Below are positions 35,865 to 43,784 of a DNA stretch of 44,602 nucleotides, piece by piece (position 1 is the stretch's first letter; each line of letters starts with the position of its first letter). This DNA comes from Thermoleophilaceae bacterium (GTDB lineage: Bacteria; Actinomycetota; Thermoleophilia; Solirubrobacterales; Thermoleophilaceae), in NCBI GenBank assembly GCA_019683805.1, contig JADGHQ010000014.1, forward strand, positions 1 through 44,602, read 5' to 3'. Below the pieces are notes generated by a model. That model made no database searches and was not told where the DNA came from. It saw only the letters and a program-made list of their open reading frames with translations. Both the position numbers and the translations under genes were made by a program.

Positions 35865-37814
35865 CTAGCCGAGCCGATCGGCCAGCCCGCCCGCGATCCT
35901 GCGCGCCACGGCGCAGATCGTCACCATCGGGTTCACCCGCGTCGAGGTGGGAAAGAGCGAGGCGTCCGCGACGTAGAGGCCGGGGAGGTCGTGCGTCTCC
36001 CCGGTCGGCGCGACCACCCCGGCGCGCGGGTCGGCGGCCATCCGCGCGCTGCCCAGCGGGTGGAAGCCCTCGACTCGGTAGTCGCCAGCGGCGAAGCGGC
36101 CGCGCTCGACCAGCGCTGCCTGCTCCCCGGGCAGCAGCACGGCGACCCGGCCGAGCTGCGGGTAGACCTCGCGCGCGCCGGCGGCGAAGTGCACGTCGGC
36201 GGCACGGGCGATGCCGAAGCGCAGCGCGTCGCGATCCGGGCGCGAGAGCGAGTAGCGGATGCGCAGCCGCCCGCCGCTCAGCCGCAGGCGTCCCTCCGAG
36301 CGGTCCGAGATGTGCACGCCGAGCATCGCGACGCGGCCCCAGCGCTCGAGCCTCTCCTTGAACGCGGGGCCGGCGCCGCGCATCCAGTGGCCGCCGAAGG
36401 TGAGCGGCGTGGCCGTCGCCTCGAGGAGCACTCCGCGCTCCGCCCACTCGTCCACGAGCCAGCTCTGCATCACGCCGTCGGAGGCGTCGACCTCCTCGTC
36501 GAACAGCGCGCCCACCCAGCAGGCCGGGTGGATGCGCAGGTGGCGTCCGAGGTGGCCGGACGATCCGCACAGCCCCTGGCCCATGAGCAGCTCCGGCGTG
36601 CCGAGCGCGCCGGCGGCCAGCACCACCGCCCGGGCGCGCACCTCGTAGCGGCCGCCCCAGCGCGTGCGGCACTCGACCCCGGCGGCGGCGCCGCGCTCCA
36701 CGATCACGCGCCGCGCCCGCGCGCCGGCGCGTATCCGCGCGCCGGCCGCCGCGGCGCGCGGCAGCTCGGACACGTGCATCGCCTGCTTGGCGTCGAGCTC
36801 GCAGCCCGTGGGGCACGTGCCGCAGCACACCACCTCGCGCGCGTTGCGGCAGAGCGGCGCGTTCGAGGCGCCGAGCCGCTCGGCGCCGAGGCGGGCGAGC
36901 TCGGCGTTGCGCCCGGCGGAGGCGGCGTCGAGCCGCGTGACCGAGAGCGCGCGCTCCACCTCCTCGAGCTCGCGCTCCAGCTCGCCCGCCCACGCGATCC
37001 CGAACTCCGAGCGCCAGCGGGCGAGCACGTCGTCGGGCGGGCGCAGGCAGGTGCCCGAGTTGACCACCGTCGTGCCGCCCACGCAATGGCCGACGGGCAG
37101 CGGGATCGCCGGCCGCCCCTCGCAGACCGTCAGGCCGCCGTCGCGGTAGAGCCGCGGGAGCGCCTCGAGCGGGTCGCGAGAGTAGGTCGAGGCGTCGTGG
37201 TAGTCGCCCGACTCGACGACGATCACCGACAGCCCGCGCTCGGCGAGCACGCGCGCCGCCGACGCCCCGCCCGCGCCCGAGCCGACCACGACCACGTCGC
37301 AGCGCTCGACGTCCTCCGGCGGGACGAGCGCGACGGGGTCGAGCGGCGGGACGGCCCGGGCGGGCGCGGCGCCCGACTCCGTGCGGCACGCGGGGACCGA
37401 GCCGACCGCCTCCTGCACGGACGGGTCGCGCGTGTAGCCGAGCGAGGCGAGCGTCTTCAGCCCGAGCACGAGGTCGCGGAAGGGGCGCAGGCGGCTCTGT
37501 TCGAGCCGCTCGATCCAGGCGCTGCGGCGCTCGAGCGGGAGGGCCGTGAAGCGGCGCGGGAAGGGGGTAAGGTCGAGCGCGCGCAGCGCGACCCGCAGCA
37601 GAGCGCGCGGCTGCGGCGGGATGCAGGCCACGTACTCGGACACGGGCTCGGCGACGCTCACTCCGTCCGCGCCCTCGGCCGCGGGCAGGCGGCCGCCCGC
37701 GGGCGCGAGCGCCTCGCAGAACGCCCGGAAGATCGCGAGCTCCCGCGCCGACAACGCTCCCGCCCCGCCACGGCGGCGGCTGCGAGTGGACCGCGCGCGC
37801 TCCGCCGTCGTCAT
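35865..37814 (-). CDS. GMC-family FAD oxidoreductase with N-terminal gluconate-dehydrogenase-subunit-3-like region
   Basis: A 649-residue flavoprotein. Residues about 20-130 (LSARELAIFRAFCEALAP...) resemble the small helical gluconate 2-dehydrogenase subunit 3. The FAD site VVVGSGAGGASAARVL is at about 175-190, and GGTTVVNSGTCLRPP and CCGTCPTGCELDAKQAM follow. The GMC C-terminus has the active-site His in GFHPLGSARM and NPMVTICAVARRIA. Members oxidise alcohols, sugars or sterols. No Tat signal is visible despite the Arg-rich start, and no cytochrome subunit gene is adjacent. Substrate unknown. It is divergent from gatC. Confidence 0.88.
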   Translation of the reverse strand: MTTAERARSTRSRRRGGAGALSARELAIFRAFCEALAPAGGRLPAAEGADGVSVAEPVSEYVACIPPQPRALLRVALRALDLTPFPRRFTALPLERRSAWIERLEQSRLRPFRDLVLGLKTLASLGYTRDPSVQEAVGSVPACRTESGAAPARAVPPLDPVALVPPEDVERCDVVVVGSGAGGASAARVLAERGLSVIVVESGDYHDASTYSRDPLEALPRLYRDGGLTVCEGRPAIPLPVGHCVGGTTVVNSGTCLRPPDDVLARWRSEFGIAWAGELERELEEVERALSVTRLDAASAGRNAELARLGAERLGASNAPLCRNAREVVCCGTCPTGCELDAKQAMHVSELPRAAAAGARIRAGARARRVIVERGAAAGVECRTRWGGRYEVRARAVVLAAGALGTPELLMGQGLCGSSGHLGRHLRIHPACWVGALFDEEVDASDGVMQSWLVDEWAERGVLLEATATPLTFGGHWMRGAGPAFKERLERWGRVAMLGVHISDRSEGRLRLSGGRLRIRYSLSRPDRDALRFGIARAADVHFAAGAREVYPQLGRVAVLLPGEQAALVERGRFAAGDYRVEGFHPLGSARMAADPRAGVVAPTGETHDLPGLYVADASLFPTSTRVNPMVTICAVARRIAGGLADRLG

Positions 37815-37824
37815 GCCGGCGGAT

Positions 37825-37830
37825 GGTATA
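37825..37830 (-). promoter_or_regulatory. Candidate -10 (TATACC) for the GMC oxidoreductase gene
   Basis: On the minus strand TATACC ends 10 bases before the ATG at 37814. It lacks the final T of the pattern; CTATAC, one base upstream, is an alternative register. Confidence 0.35.
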
Positions 37831-37884
37831 GAGCGAGCGGGCCGGCACGGCGGGCTCCGCGGCGCGCCGCGCCGCGCTCCTACC

Positions 37885-37890
37885 TAGAAT
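37885..37890 (+). promoter_or_regulatory. -10 element (TAGAAT) for gatCAB
   Basis: TAGAAT ends 10 bases before the gatC ATG, with no Shine-Dalgarno sequence between. It is one of the strongest matches in the window. Confidence 0.55.
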
Positions 37891-37900
37891 CGCCAGTCGA

Positions 37901-38188
37901 ATGATCGCCCGCGAACAGGTGCTGCACGTCGCGAGGCTCGCGCGCCTCGCCCTCACCGAGGAGGAGGTCGAGCGCATGACCGAGGAGCTGTCCTCGATCC
38001 TCGAGCACATCGAGCGCATCGGCGAGCTCGACCTCGACGACGTGGAGCCTACCTCGCACGTCGTGGATGTCGAGAACGTGCTGCGCGCGGACGTGCCGCG
38101 GCCGAGCCTGCCGCGCGAGAAGGCGCTCGCGCCGGCGCCCGACCCGGGTCCGGCCGGCTTCCGCGTCCCGAGCCCGGGGGCGTCGTGA
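37901..38188 (+). CDS. gatC: Asp/Glu-tRNA(Asn/Gln) amidotransferase subunit C
   Basis: Small 95-residue subunit that wraps and stabilises the GatA-GatB pair. Family landmarks: VLHVARLARLALTEEEVERM, ELSSILEHIERIGELDLDDV, then EPTSHVVDVENVLRADVPRP, with the usual extended C-terminal tail. First gene of the gatC-gatA-gatB operon; its stop overlaps gatA by four bases (GTGA). Confidence 0.96.
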   Translation: MIAREQVLHVARLARLALTEEEVERMTEELSSILEHIERIGELDLDDVEPTSHVVDVENVLRADVPRPSLPREKALAPAPDPGPAGFRVPSPGAS

Positions 38189-39594
38189 GCGAGCTGCTCG
38201 AGCTGAGCGCCGCCGCGGCGGCGGAGCGCGTCCGGGCGGGCGAGTTGTCGGCCCGGGAGCTCTTCGAGCTCTACCGCGAGCGCGCCGCCAACGAGGACCT
38301 CGGCGCCTTCCTGTGGGTCGCGGACGAGGCGCCGGAGGTGCCCGCGGACGCCCCGCTCTGCGGCGTACCGGTGGCCGTGAAGGACCTCTTCTGCGTCGAG
38401 GGCGTGCCCAGCACCGCCGCCTCGCGGATCCTCGAGGGGTATCGGCCCCCGTACACGGCCACCGCCGTCGAGCGCCTGATCGAGGCGGGCGCGCCGGTGC
38501 TCGGGAAGACGAACATGGACGAGTTCGCGATGGGTTCGTCGAACGAGAACTCGGGCTACGGCGTCGTGCTCAACCCGTGGGACCGCGAGCGGGTGCCGGG
38601 CGGCTCGAGCGGCGGCAGCGCGGCGGCGGTCGCCGCCGGCCTCGCGCCCTGGGCGATCGGCACCGACACCGGCGGATCGATCCGCCAGCCCGCCGCGCTC
38701 TGCGGGATCGTCGGGCTCAAGCCCACCTACGGCGCGGTCTCGCGCTACGGCATGATCGCGTTCGCCTCCTCGCTCGACCAGTGCGGCCCGCTCACGCGCG
38801 ACGTCACCGACGCGGCGCTGCTGCTGCGCCACCTTGTCGGCCGGCGCGACCCGTGCGACTCGACCCACCTCGAGTTCCCGGGGGAGGTGAGCCTGCCCGG
38901 CGCCGAGTCGCTCACGGGGCTGCGCTTCGGCGTCTGGGGGCTCGAGGAGGAGGGTGTCGAGCCGGGCGTCGCCGCCGCCTGCCGCGCGGCGCTTGCGCGC
39001 ATCGAGGAGCTCGGCGGCGCGGTCGAGGAGATCGAGCTGCCCTACGCCGAGCACGGGCTCTCCGCCTACTACGTGATCGCTCCGGCCGAGGCGAGCGCCA
39101 ACCTCGCCCGCTACGACGGCGTGCGCTACGGCGCCCGCTCGCTCGACGGCGACCTCACCTCGATGTACGAGCGGACGCGCGCCGAGGGCTTCGGGGCCGA
39201 GGTCAAGCGCCGCATCATGATCGGCACCTACGCCCTCTCGTCCGGGTACTACGAGGCCTACTACGGGCGCGCTCAGAAGGTGCGCACGAAGATCGTGGAG
39301 AGCTTCCGCGCGGCCTTCGAGAAGGTCGACTTCGTCGTCACGCCGACCTCGCCGACCGTCGCCTTCAAGCTCGGCGAGCGCACGGCGAACCCGCTCGCGA
39401 TGTACCTCTCCGACTACTTCACCGTGCCGATGTCGCTCGCGGGGATTCCGGCGATCTCGATCCCGGCCGGGCTCTCCGACGGCCTCCCGGTCGGGCTGCA
39501 GATCGCCGGCCCGCCGTTCAGCGAGAGCCGCATCCTCGACGCCGCCCACGCGCTCGAGCAGGCCATCGGGTTCGAGGGAAGGAGGTGGCGGTGA
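38185..39594 (+). CDS. gatA: Glu-tRNA(Gln) amidotransferase subunit A
   Basis: Amidase-signature subunit that releases ammonia from glutamine for the transamidation, 469 residues. The catalytic Lys-Ser-Ser triad lies in [11 protein letters not shown] (Lys), [14 protein letters not shown] (first Ser) and [14 protein letters not shown] (second Ser). The C-terminal part has [20 protein letters not shown]. With the gltX product it gives the indirect route to Gln-tRNA(Gln); it may also serve Asn-tRNA. Start GTG overlaps gatC. The last bases contain the Shine-Dalgarno sequence of gatB. Confidence 0.97.
   Translation: MSELLELSAAAAAERVRAGELSARELFELYRERAANEDLGAFLWVADEAPEVPADAPLCGVPVAVKDLFCVEGVPSTAASRILEGYRPPYTATAVERLIEAGAPVLGKTNMDEFAMGSSNENSGYGVVLNPWDRERVPGGSSGGSAAAVAAGLAPWAIGTDTGGSIRQPAALCGIVGLKPTYGAVSRYGMIAFASSLDQCGPLTRDVTDAALLLRHLVGRRDPCDSTHLEFPGEVSLPGAESLTGLRFGVWGLEEEGVEPGVAAACRAALARIEELGGAVEEIELPYAEHGLSAYYVIAPAEASANLARYDGVRYGARSLDGDLTSMYERTRAEGFGAEVKRRIMIGTYALSSGYYEAYYGRAQKVRTKIVESFRAAFEKVDFVVTPTSPTVAFKLGERTANPLAMYLSDYFTVPMSLAGIPAISIPAGLSDGLPVGLQIAGPPFSESRILDAAHALEQAIGFEGRRWR
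39579..39585 (+). promoter_or_regulatory. Strong ribosome binding site of gatB
   Basis: AAGGAGG lies within the gatA 3' end, 5 bases before GTG 39591. It selects that GTG over the in-frame GTG at 39585, which overlaps the site itself. Confidence 0.7.
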
Positions 39595-41051
39595 CGCAGC
39601 GCGCGGCCGGCGCCGGCGACGAGCTCGCCGAGCGCCGCTACGAGCCGGTCATCGGGCTCGAGATCCACGTGCAGCTCAAGACGCGCACGAAGATGTTCTG
39701 CGGCTGCGAGCTCGCGTTCGGCGAGGAGCCAAACACGCTCACCTGCCCGGTCTGCCTCGGCCACCCTGGCACGCTCCCCGTCCTCAACGCGGAGGCCGTG
39801 CACTTCGGCCTCATGATCGGCCTGGCGCTCGGCTGCGAGATCGCGCCGCGCTCGATCTTCCACCGCAAGAACTACTTCTATCCGGACCTGCCGAAGGGCT
39901 ACCAGATCAGCCAGTACGACATCCCGCTCGCCACCGGTGGGCGGCTGGGCGACGTCCGGATCCACCGCGTCCACCTCGAGGAGGACGCCGCGAAGCTCGT
40001 TCACGCCGGGTCGTCCGGCCGCATCCACGGCGCCGAGGCGAGCGCCGTCGACTTCAACCGCGGCGGCACTCCGCTCGTCGAGATCGTGACCGAGCCGGAC
40101 ATCCACTCGCCCCAGCAGGCGGGCGAGTGGCTGCGCCTGCTGCGCGCCACGCTCAAGCGGCTCGGCGTGTCCGACGTGAACATGGAGGAGGGGTCGCTGC
40201 GCTGCGACGCCAACGTGTCGATCCGCCCGGCCGGCACCGCGACGCTCGGCACCAAGACCGAGCTCAAGAACATGAACTCGTTCCGCTTCCTCGAGCGCGG
40301 CATCGAGGCGGAGATCGCGCGCCAGGAGGAGATCCTCCGCGGCGGCGGCGCGATCGAGCAGGAGACGCTCCACTTCGATCCGGCCACGGGCTCGCTCTCG
40401 TCGCTGCGCTCGAAGGAGGAGGCGCACGACTATCGCTACTTCCCCGAGCCCGACCTCGTGCCGATCGCGCCCACCGACGAGATGCTCGCGCGGGCGCGCG
40501 AGGCGCTGCCGGAGCTGCCGGCTGCGCGCGCCGAGCGCTTCGAGCGCGACCTCGGACTGCCAGCCGCCACGGCGAAGCTGCTCGCCTTCCGCTCCGAGCT
40601 CGGCGACTACTTCGAGGAGGCGCTCGCCGCCGACTCCGCCGACGCCCCGGCGCTCGCGAACTGGGTCACGGTGGAGCTCGTGCCGCGGCTCGAGGACGAG
40701 GATCCATTCGCCTCCAAGGTGAAGCCGCGCGCCCTGGCGCGGCTCGTGGCGATGGTGAGCGAGCGGTCGGTGTCGCAGTCCGCCGCCAAGGAGGTCCTCG
40801 ACGTGCTCGCGGCCGAAGGCGGCGAGCCGGCGGCGATCGTCGAGCAGCGCGGGCTCGGCATGGCCGGCGCGAACGAGCTCGGCGCGATCGTCGAGCGCGC
40901 GATCGAGGCGAACCCGAAGGCGGCGGAGGAGTTCCGCGCGGGCAAGCAGAAGGCGATCGGCGCGATCGTCGGCTTCGTCATGCGGGAGACCCAGGGCCGC
41001 GCCGACGGGGGCGAGGTCAACCGACTGATCCGGGAGAAGCTCGGCGCCTGA
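39591..41051 (+). CDS. gatB: Asp/Glu-tRNA(Asn/Gln) amidotransferase subunit B
   Basis: tRNA-binding and kinase subunit of GatCAB, 486 residues. The catalytic cradle has EPVIGLEIHVQLKTRTKMFC, CPVCLGHPGTLPVLN with zinc-type Cys, FYPDLPKGYQISQYD and NRGGTPLVEIVTEPD. The helical and YqeY-like tail domain runs to the C-terminus (AIGAIVGFVMRETQGRADGG). The start at GTG 39591 is set by a good Shine-Dalgarno sequence and overlaps the gatA stop by four bases. Confidence 0.97.
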   Translation: MTQRAAGAGDELAERRYEPVIGLEIHVQLKTRTKMFCGCELAFGEEPNTLTCPVCLGHPGTLPVLNAEAVHFGLMIGLALGCEIAPRSIFHRKNYFYPDLPKGYQISQYDIPLATGGRLGDVRIHRVHLEEDAAKLVHAGSSGRIHGAEASAVDFNRGGTPLVEIVTEPDIHSPQQAGEWLRLLRATLKRLGVSDVNMEEGSLRCDANVSIRPAGTATLGTKTELKNMNSFRFLERGIEAEIARQEEILRGGGAIEQETLHFDPATGSLSSLRSKEEAHDYRYFPEPDLVPIAPTDEMLARAREALPELPAARAERFERDLGLPAATAKLLAFRSELGDYFEEALAADSADAPALANWVTVELVPRLEDEDPFASKVKPRALARLVAMVSERSVSQSAAKEVLDVLAAEGGEPAAIVEQRGLGMAGANELGAIVERAIEANPKAAEEFRAGKQKAIGAIVGFVMRETQGRADGGEVNRLIREKLGA

Positions 41052-41192
41052 GCTCGGCCGCATCCGCACGGCGTGGACGCTGCGCCGCGTCCCGCCGGCC
41101 GTGATCCGCTTCCACCTGCGCGCGCACCGGCGACGAGTTCAGCCTGCGCTCCGCCACGCGCGCGGACGGCCAGGGCGGCGCCCCGCGCCCAG

Positions 41193-41207
41193 GTGCCGGG
41201 TCGGCAC
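41193..41207. terminator. Short hairpin between convergent gatB and glyA
   Basis: GTGCCG-GGT-CGGCAC forms a perfect 6-bp stem with a 3-base loop in the 168-base gap between two convergent genes, near the glyA end. No T-run follows. The rest of the gap, 41052-41192, shows no gene or other signal. Confidence 0.35.
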
Positions 41208-41219
41208 GACCCGAGGCGA

Positions 41220-42470
41220 TCACGTGCCGGGCACCGGGAAGGCCTCCGCGAGCTCCGAGACCCGGTCGCGGATCCGCTCGATCGAGCCCTCGTCGCCGCG
41301 GCGCGCGGCGTCGACCACCTCGTCGACGCAGCGCGCGATCTCCACCATCTCGGCCGGACCCATGCCGCGCGTCGTGACGGCCGGGGTGCCGAGGCGGATG
41401 CCCGAGGGGTCGAGCGGCTTGCGGGGGTCGAAGGGCACGGTGTTGCGGTTGCAGGTGAGCCCGGCGCGGTCGAGCGCCTCGGCGGCCTGGCCGCCGGTCA
41501 CGCCCTTGGCGGTGAGATCGATCAGGATCAGGTGGTTGTCGGTGCCGCCGGAGACGAGGTCGAAGCCGCGCTCTGCGAGCTCCTCGGCGAGCACGCGCGC
41601 GTTCGCGACCACGGCGTGCGCGTAGTCGCGGAAGGCGGGCTGCGCCGCCTCGTGCAGCGCGACCGCGATCGCCGCGGTCGTGTGGTCGTGCGGACCGCCC
41701 TGCAGGCCGGGGAACACGGCGCGGTCGATCGCCTGCGCGCGCCGTGCGTCGCACATGATCATCGCGCCGCGCGGGCCGCGCAGCGTCTTGTGCGTCGTGG
41801 TGGTGATCACGTCCGCGTGTCCGACCGGCGAGGGATGCGCCCCACCCGCGATCAGCCCGGCGATGTGCGCCACGTCGGCGGCGAGCAGCGCGCCGACCTC
41901 GCGCGCGACCTCCGCGAAGGCGGCAAAGTCGATCATGCGCGGGATCGCCGTTCCGCCGCACCAGATCAGCTTCGGCCGCTCGCGCAGCGCGAGCTCGCGC
42001 ACCTCGTCCATGTCGACCGTGCCGGTGTCGCGGCGCACGCCATAGCGCACCGGGCGGAACCACCTGCCGGTCGCCGACACCCCCCAGCCGTGCGTGAGGT
42101 GGCCGCCCGCCTCGAGCGACATCCCCATCACGGTGTCGCCCGGCTCGAGGAACGCCAGGTAGACGGCGAGGTTGGCCGGCGAGCCCGAGTAGGGCTGCAC
42201 GTTCGCGTGGTCGACGCCGAACAGGTCGCAGGCGCGCTCGATCGCGATCCGCTCGATCACGTCGACCACCGCCTGGCCCTCGTAGTAGCGGCGGCCCGGG
42301 TAGCCCTCGGAGTACTTGTTGGTGAGGACCGAGCCGGTCGCCCGGAGCACCGCCTCGGAGACGTGGTTCTCGGACGGGATCAGCGAGAGCGAGCGGCTCT
42401 GGCGCCGCTGCTCGCGGCCGATCAGGTACTCGATCCGCGTGTCCCGGCTGGTGAGCGCTGCAGTGGCCAT
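41220..42470 (-). CDS. glyA: Serine hydroxymethyltransferase
   Basis: PLP enzyme converting serine and THF to glycine and 5,10-methylene-THF, 416 residues. Signatures: SLIPSENHVSEAVLRATGS, NKYSEGYPGRRYYEG, VQPYSGSPANLAVY, VADVAHIAGLIAGG-type (ADVAHIAGLIAGG) and the PLP Lys in ITTTTHKTLRGPRGAMI. The C-terminus has GTPAVTTRGMG. ATG 42470 is fixed by GAGGAGG six bases upstream; a longer frame reading upstream runs into the riboswitch. Expression is probably controlled by the ZTP-type riboswitch in its leader. It acts with FolD in the one-carbon pool. Confidence 0.97.
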   Translation of the reverse strand: MATAALTSRDTRIEYLIGREQRRQSRSLSLIPSENHVSEAVLRATGSVLTNKYSEGYPGRRYYEGQAVVDVIERIAIERACDLFGVDHANVQPYSGSPANLAVYLAFLEPGDTVMGMSLEAGGHLTHGWGVSATGRWFRPVRYGVRRDTGTVDMDEVRELALRERPKLIWCGGTAIPRMIDFAAFAEVAREVGALLAADVAHIAGLIAGGAHPSPVGHADVITTTTHKTLRGPRGAMIMCDARRAQAIDRAVFPGLQGGPHDHTTAAIAVALHEAAQPAFRDYAHAVVANARVLAEELAERGFDLVSGGTDNHLILIDLTAKGVTGGQAAEALDRAGLTCNRNTVPFDPRKPLDPSGIRLGTPAVTTRGMGPAEMVEIARCVDEVVDAARRGDEGSIERIRDRVSELAEAFPVPGT

Positions 42471-42475
42471 GGGAA

Positions 42476-42493
42476 CCTCCTCGGAGTTCCGAG
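42476..42493 (-). promoter_or_regulatory. glyA ribosome binding site with adjoining small hairpin
   Basis: On the minus strand GAGGAGG (42482-42476) precedes the glyA ATG by 5 bases. CTCGG and CCGAG (42493-42489 and 42484-42480) form a small hairpin whose 3' arm overlaps the start of this site, so folding here could modulate ribosome access. Confidence 0.55.
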
Positions 42494-42519
42494 CCCGTCC
42501 GTCGAGGCGGGCGGACACG

Positions 42520-42597
42520 GTGCCCAGGCGCGCGGCTCTTTGCTTGCGAACGTCGCTCCCCGGTGGTCGATTCCACCTCAGGCGCCAGTCGCGACGG
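42520..42597 (-). ncRNA. ZTP (pfl-type) riboswitch upstream of glyA
   Basis: On the minus strand the leader shows the ZTP aptamer layout. P1 is CGTCGC/GCGACG (42596-42591 with 42556-42551), enclosing the conserved GACTGGCG. P2 is GGTGG/CCACC closed by AATCGA, followed by the invariant CGGGGAGCGAC. After a linker, the 3' conserved block GCCTGGGCA (about 42529-42521) can form the pseudoknot GGCG/CGCC with the first part. A TATGCT -10 places the transcript start at its 5' edge, and glyA is a classic ZTP-regulated gene. ZTP/ZMP accumulates when 10-formyl-THF is short, and binding normally raises expression. Confidence 0.88.
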
Positions 42598-42602
42598 GGC
42601 CG

Positions 42603-42608
42603 AGCATA
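42603..42608 (-). promoter_or_regulatory. -10 element (TATGCT) for the riboswitch-glyA transcript
   Basis: Minus-strand TATGCT lies 7-12 bases before the start of the ZTP aptamer. Unlike most promoters in this window it gives a long leader, of about 125 bases. Confidence 0.55.
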
Positions 42609-42748
42609 CCGCGCCTGCCGGCGCCCTCGCCAGCGCTCTCCGCGGCCCGCGCTGCGCCTGAGCGAAATCGGCGGGTCGTTCGGATCACCCGGAGGCGGCT
42701 CGCGGAACGACGCCGAGGGCGTCGCGGAGACGCTGCCCGCGCTGGGCG

Positions 42749-42754
42749 TATGAT
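42749..42754 (+). promoter_or_regulatory. -10 element (TATGAT) for the 42.8 kb gene pair
   Basis: TATGAT is followed by a leader of about 27 bases that contains GAGGAGG (42775-42781), 6 bases before the ATG. This is a conventional leadered arrangement, in contrast to most genes here. Confidence 0.55.
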
Positions 42755-42787
42755 CGCCGGAAGCAGCCGACCACGAGGAGGTCCGCG

Positions 42788-43012
42788 ATGGCGCGACTGA
42801 TCCGCATGGACTCGACCGGTCACTCCACGATCGCGGAGTGGACCGCGGGCGACGACGCCGCCTACGCGCGCGCGGTGGAGGCCTTCCACCGTGAGCTGGA
42901 CGAGGGCTACGTGGCCGTCGTCAGCGAGGGCGAGGGGCAGGCGGTGCAGGTGCGGGAGCTGCCGGTCGACGCCGATCTCGTGATCATGCGCCGCCCGATC
43001 GCGGGTGGCTGA
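42788..43012 (+). CDS. Small protein of unknown function
   Basis: A 74-residue soluble protein beginning MARLIRMDSTGHSTIAEW, with an acidic helix (DDAAYARAVEAFHRELDEGY), then beta-strand-like segments (VAVVSEG, AVQVREL, LVIMRRPI). The compact beta-alpha-beta-beta composition suggests a small folded domain. The strong Shine-Dalgarno sequence and good promoter suggest high expression. I do not recognise the family. It overlaps the next gene by eight bases, so the two are coupled. Confidence 0.75.
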   Translation: MARLIRMDSTGHSTIAEWTAGDDAAYARAVEAFHRELDEGYVAVVSEGEGQAVQVRELPVDADLVIMRRPIAGG

Positions 43013-43700
43013 TCGCGCCCTGACGGCGGACGCGCCCGCCCTGCGCGAGCTCGCCGCGGTGCCGTGGCGAGAGCTCGCCGGCGAGCGGACGCTCGCGCGG
43101 CGCGCGCGGCTGTGGAAGTGGTGGACCGTCGCGCAGACGGTCCCGTTCCTCGTCGCCGCCGCGGCGCTGCTCGCGCTCAACCCGCTCGCGGCGCCGGTCG
43201 CCGCGCTCGCGCTCGTGCACGCCTGGGTGATTCCGGAGCTGTACGCCCAGCGCGGGGCGAACGTGGCGCGGCCGCGCCCGCGCGCTCGCGGCCTCGGCGC
43301 CGGGGAGGAGGTGGCGCAGGGCCTGCTCGGCGACCTCCTCGACCACGAGCCGCGCGAGCTGCGGCGGCGCACCGGGCTGGCGCTCGAGCGCGGACGCCTG
43401 GGCGTCTGGCTCGTGGGCGAGGCGGGCGCCCTGCTCGTCCCGCCGGGCGGCTCGACCGTGCACTGCTTCTGCGTGCGGGCGACGGATTCCGAGCTGCCGC
43501 CGTCCGACCGGGTCGCGCACCTGCTGCTCGCGCTGCGCACCGACGAGCGCGGTTTCGCGACCGTCGCGAACCACGCCTTCGCGGGCGCCCCCTGGCGGCT
43601 GCGGCGGCGGCTCCACGAGCGCGCCCGACCGGCGCTCGACGAGGCCCGCCGTCAGAGCGCGCCGCGCTCGCGGCTTCGCGTCCTCGCGCGCTCGCGCTAG
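43005..43700 (+). CDS. Membrane protein of unknown function
   Basis: A 231-residue protein. A basic N-terminal region (RTLARRARLWKWWTVAQTVP) leads into two closely spaced membrane helices (about 42-80), then an Arg-rich linker. A soluble domain follows (GEEVAQGLLGDLLDHEPREL; GRLGVWLVGEAGALLVPPGG; HLLLALRTDERGFATVANHA). The stretch VGEAGALLV with the later VAHLLLALR suggests a defined fold, but I cannot name it. The GTG start lies within the upstream small gene. The pair probably works at the membrane; no function can be given. Confidence 0.75.
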   Translation: MADRALTADAPALRELAAVPWRELAGERTLARRARLWKWWTVAQTVPFLVAAAALLALNPLAAPVAALALVHAWVIPELYAQRGANVARPRPRARGLGAGEEVAQGLLGDLLDHEPRELRRRTGLALERGRLGVWLVGEAGALLVPPGGSTVHCFCVRATDSELPPSDRVAHLLLALRTDERGFATVANHAFAGAPWRLRRRLHERARPALDEARRQSAPRSRLRVLARSR

Positions 43701-43770
43701 GCCCGGAGCGGATCCGACCGGTGGACGGTGTTTCATTGCGCCGACGCTCGGGCATGGGGCCTGGGCGTGG

Positions 43771-43777
43771 AAGGAGG
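43771..43777 (+). promoter_or_regulatory. Ribosome binding site selecting a TTG start
   Basis: AAGGAGG lies 7 bases before TTG 43785, a near-ideal spacing. It identifies this TTG as the sigma-factor start despite the absence of ATG or GTG. Confidence 0.7.
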
Positions 43778-43784
43778 GAGCTCG

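Noticed and set aside
35551-39549. 1332-codon minus-strand open frame overlapping the GMC oxidoreductase and gatA
   Set aside because: Arg/Ala-rich composition without motifs; the GMC protein on the same strand is in a different frame with a full set of family signatures.
41052-41192. Possible small gene between gatB and glyA
   Set aside because: No frame has a start with a ribosome site or sensible composition; I see only a hairpin near the glyA end.
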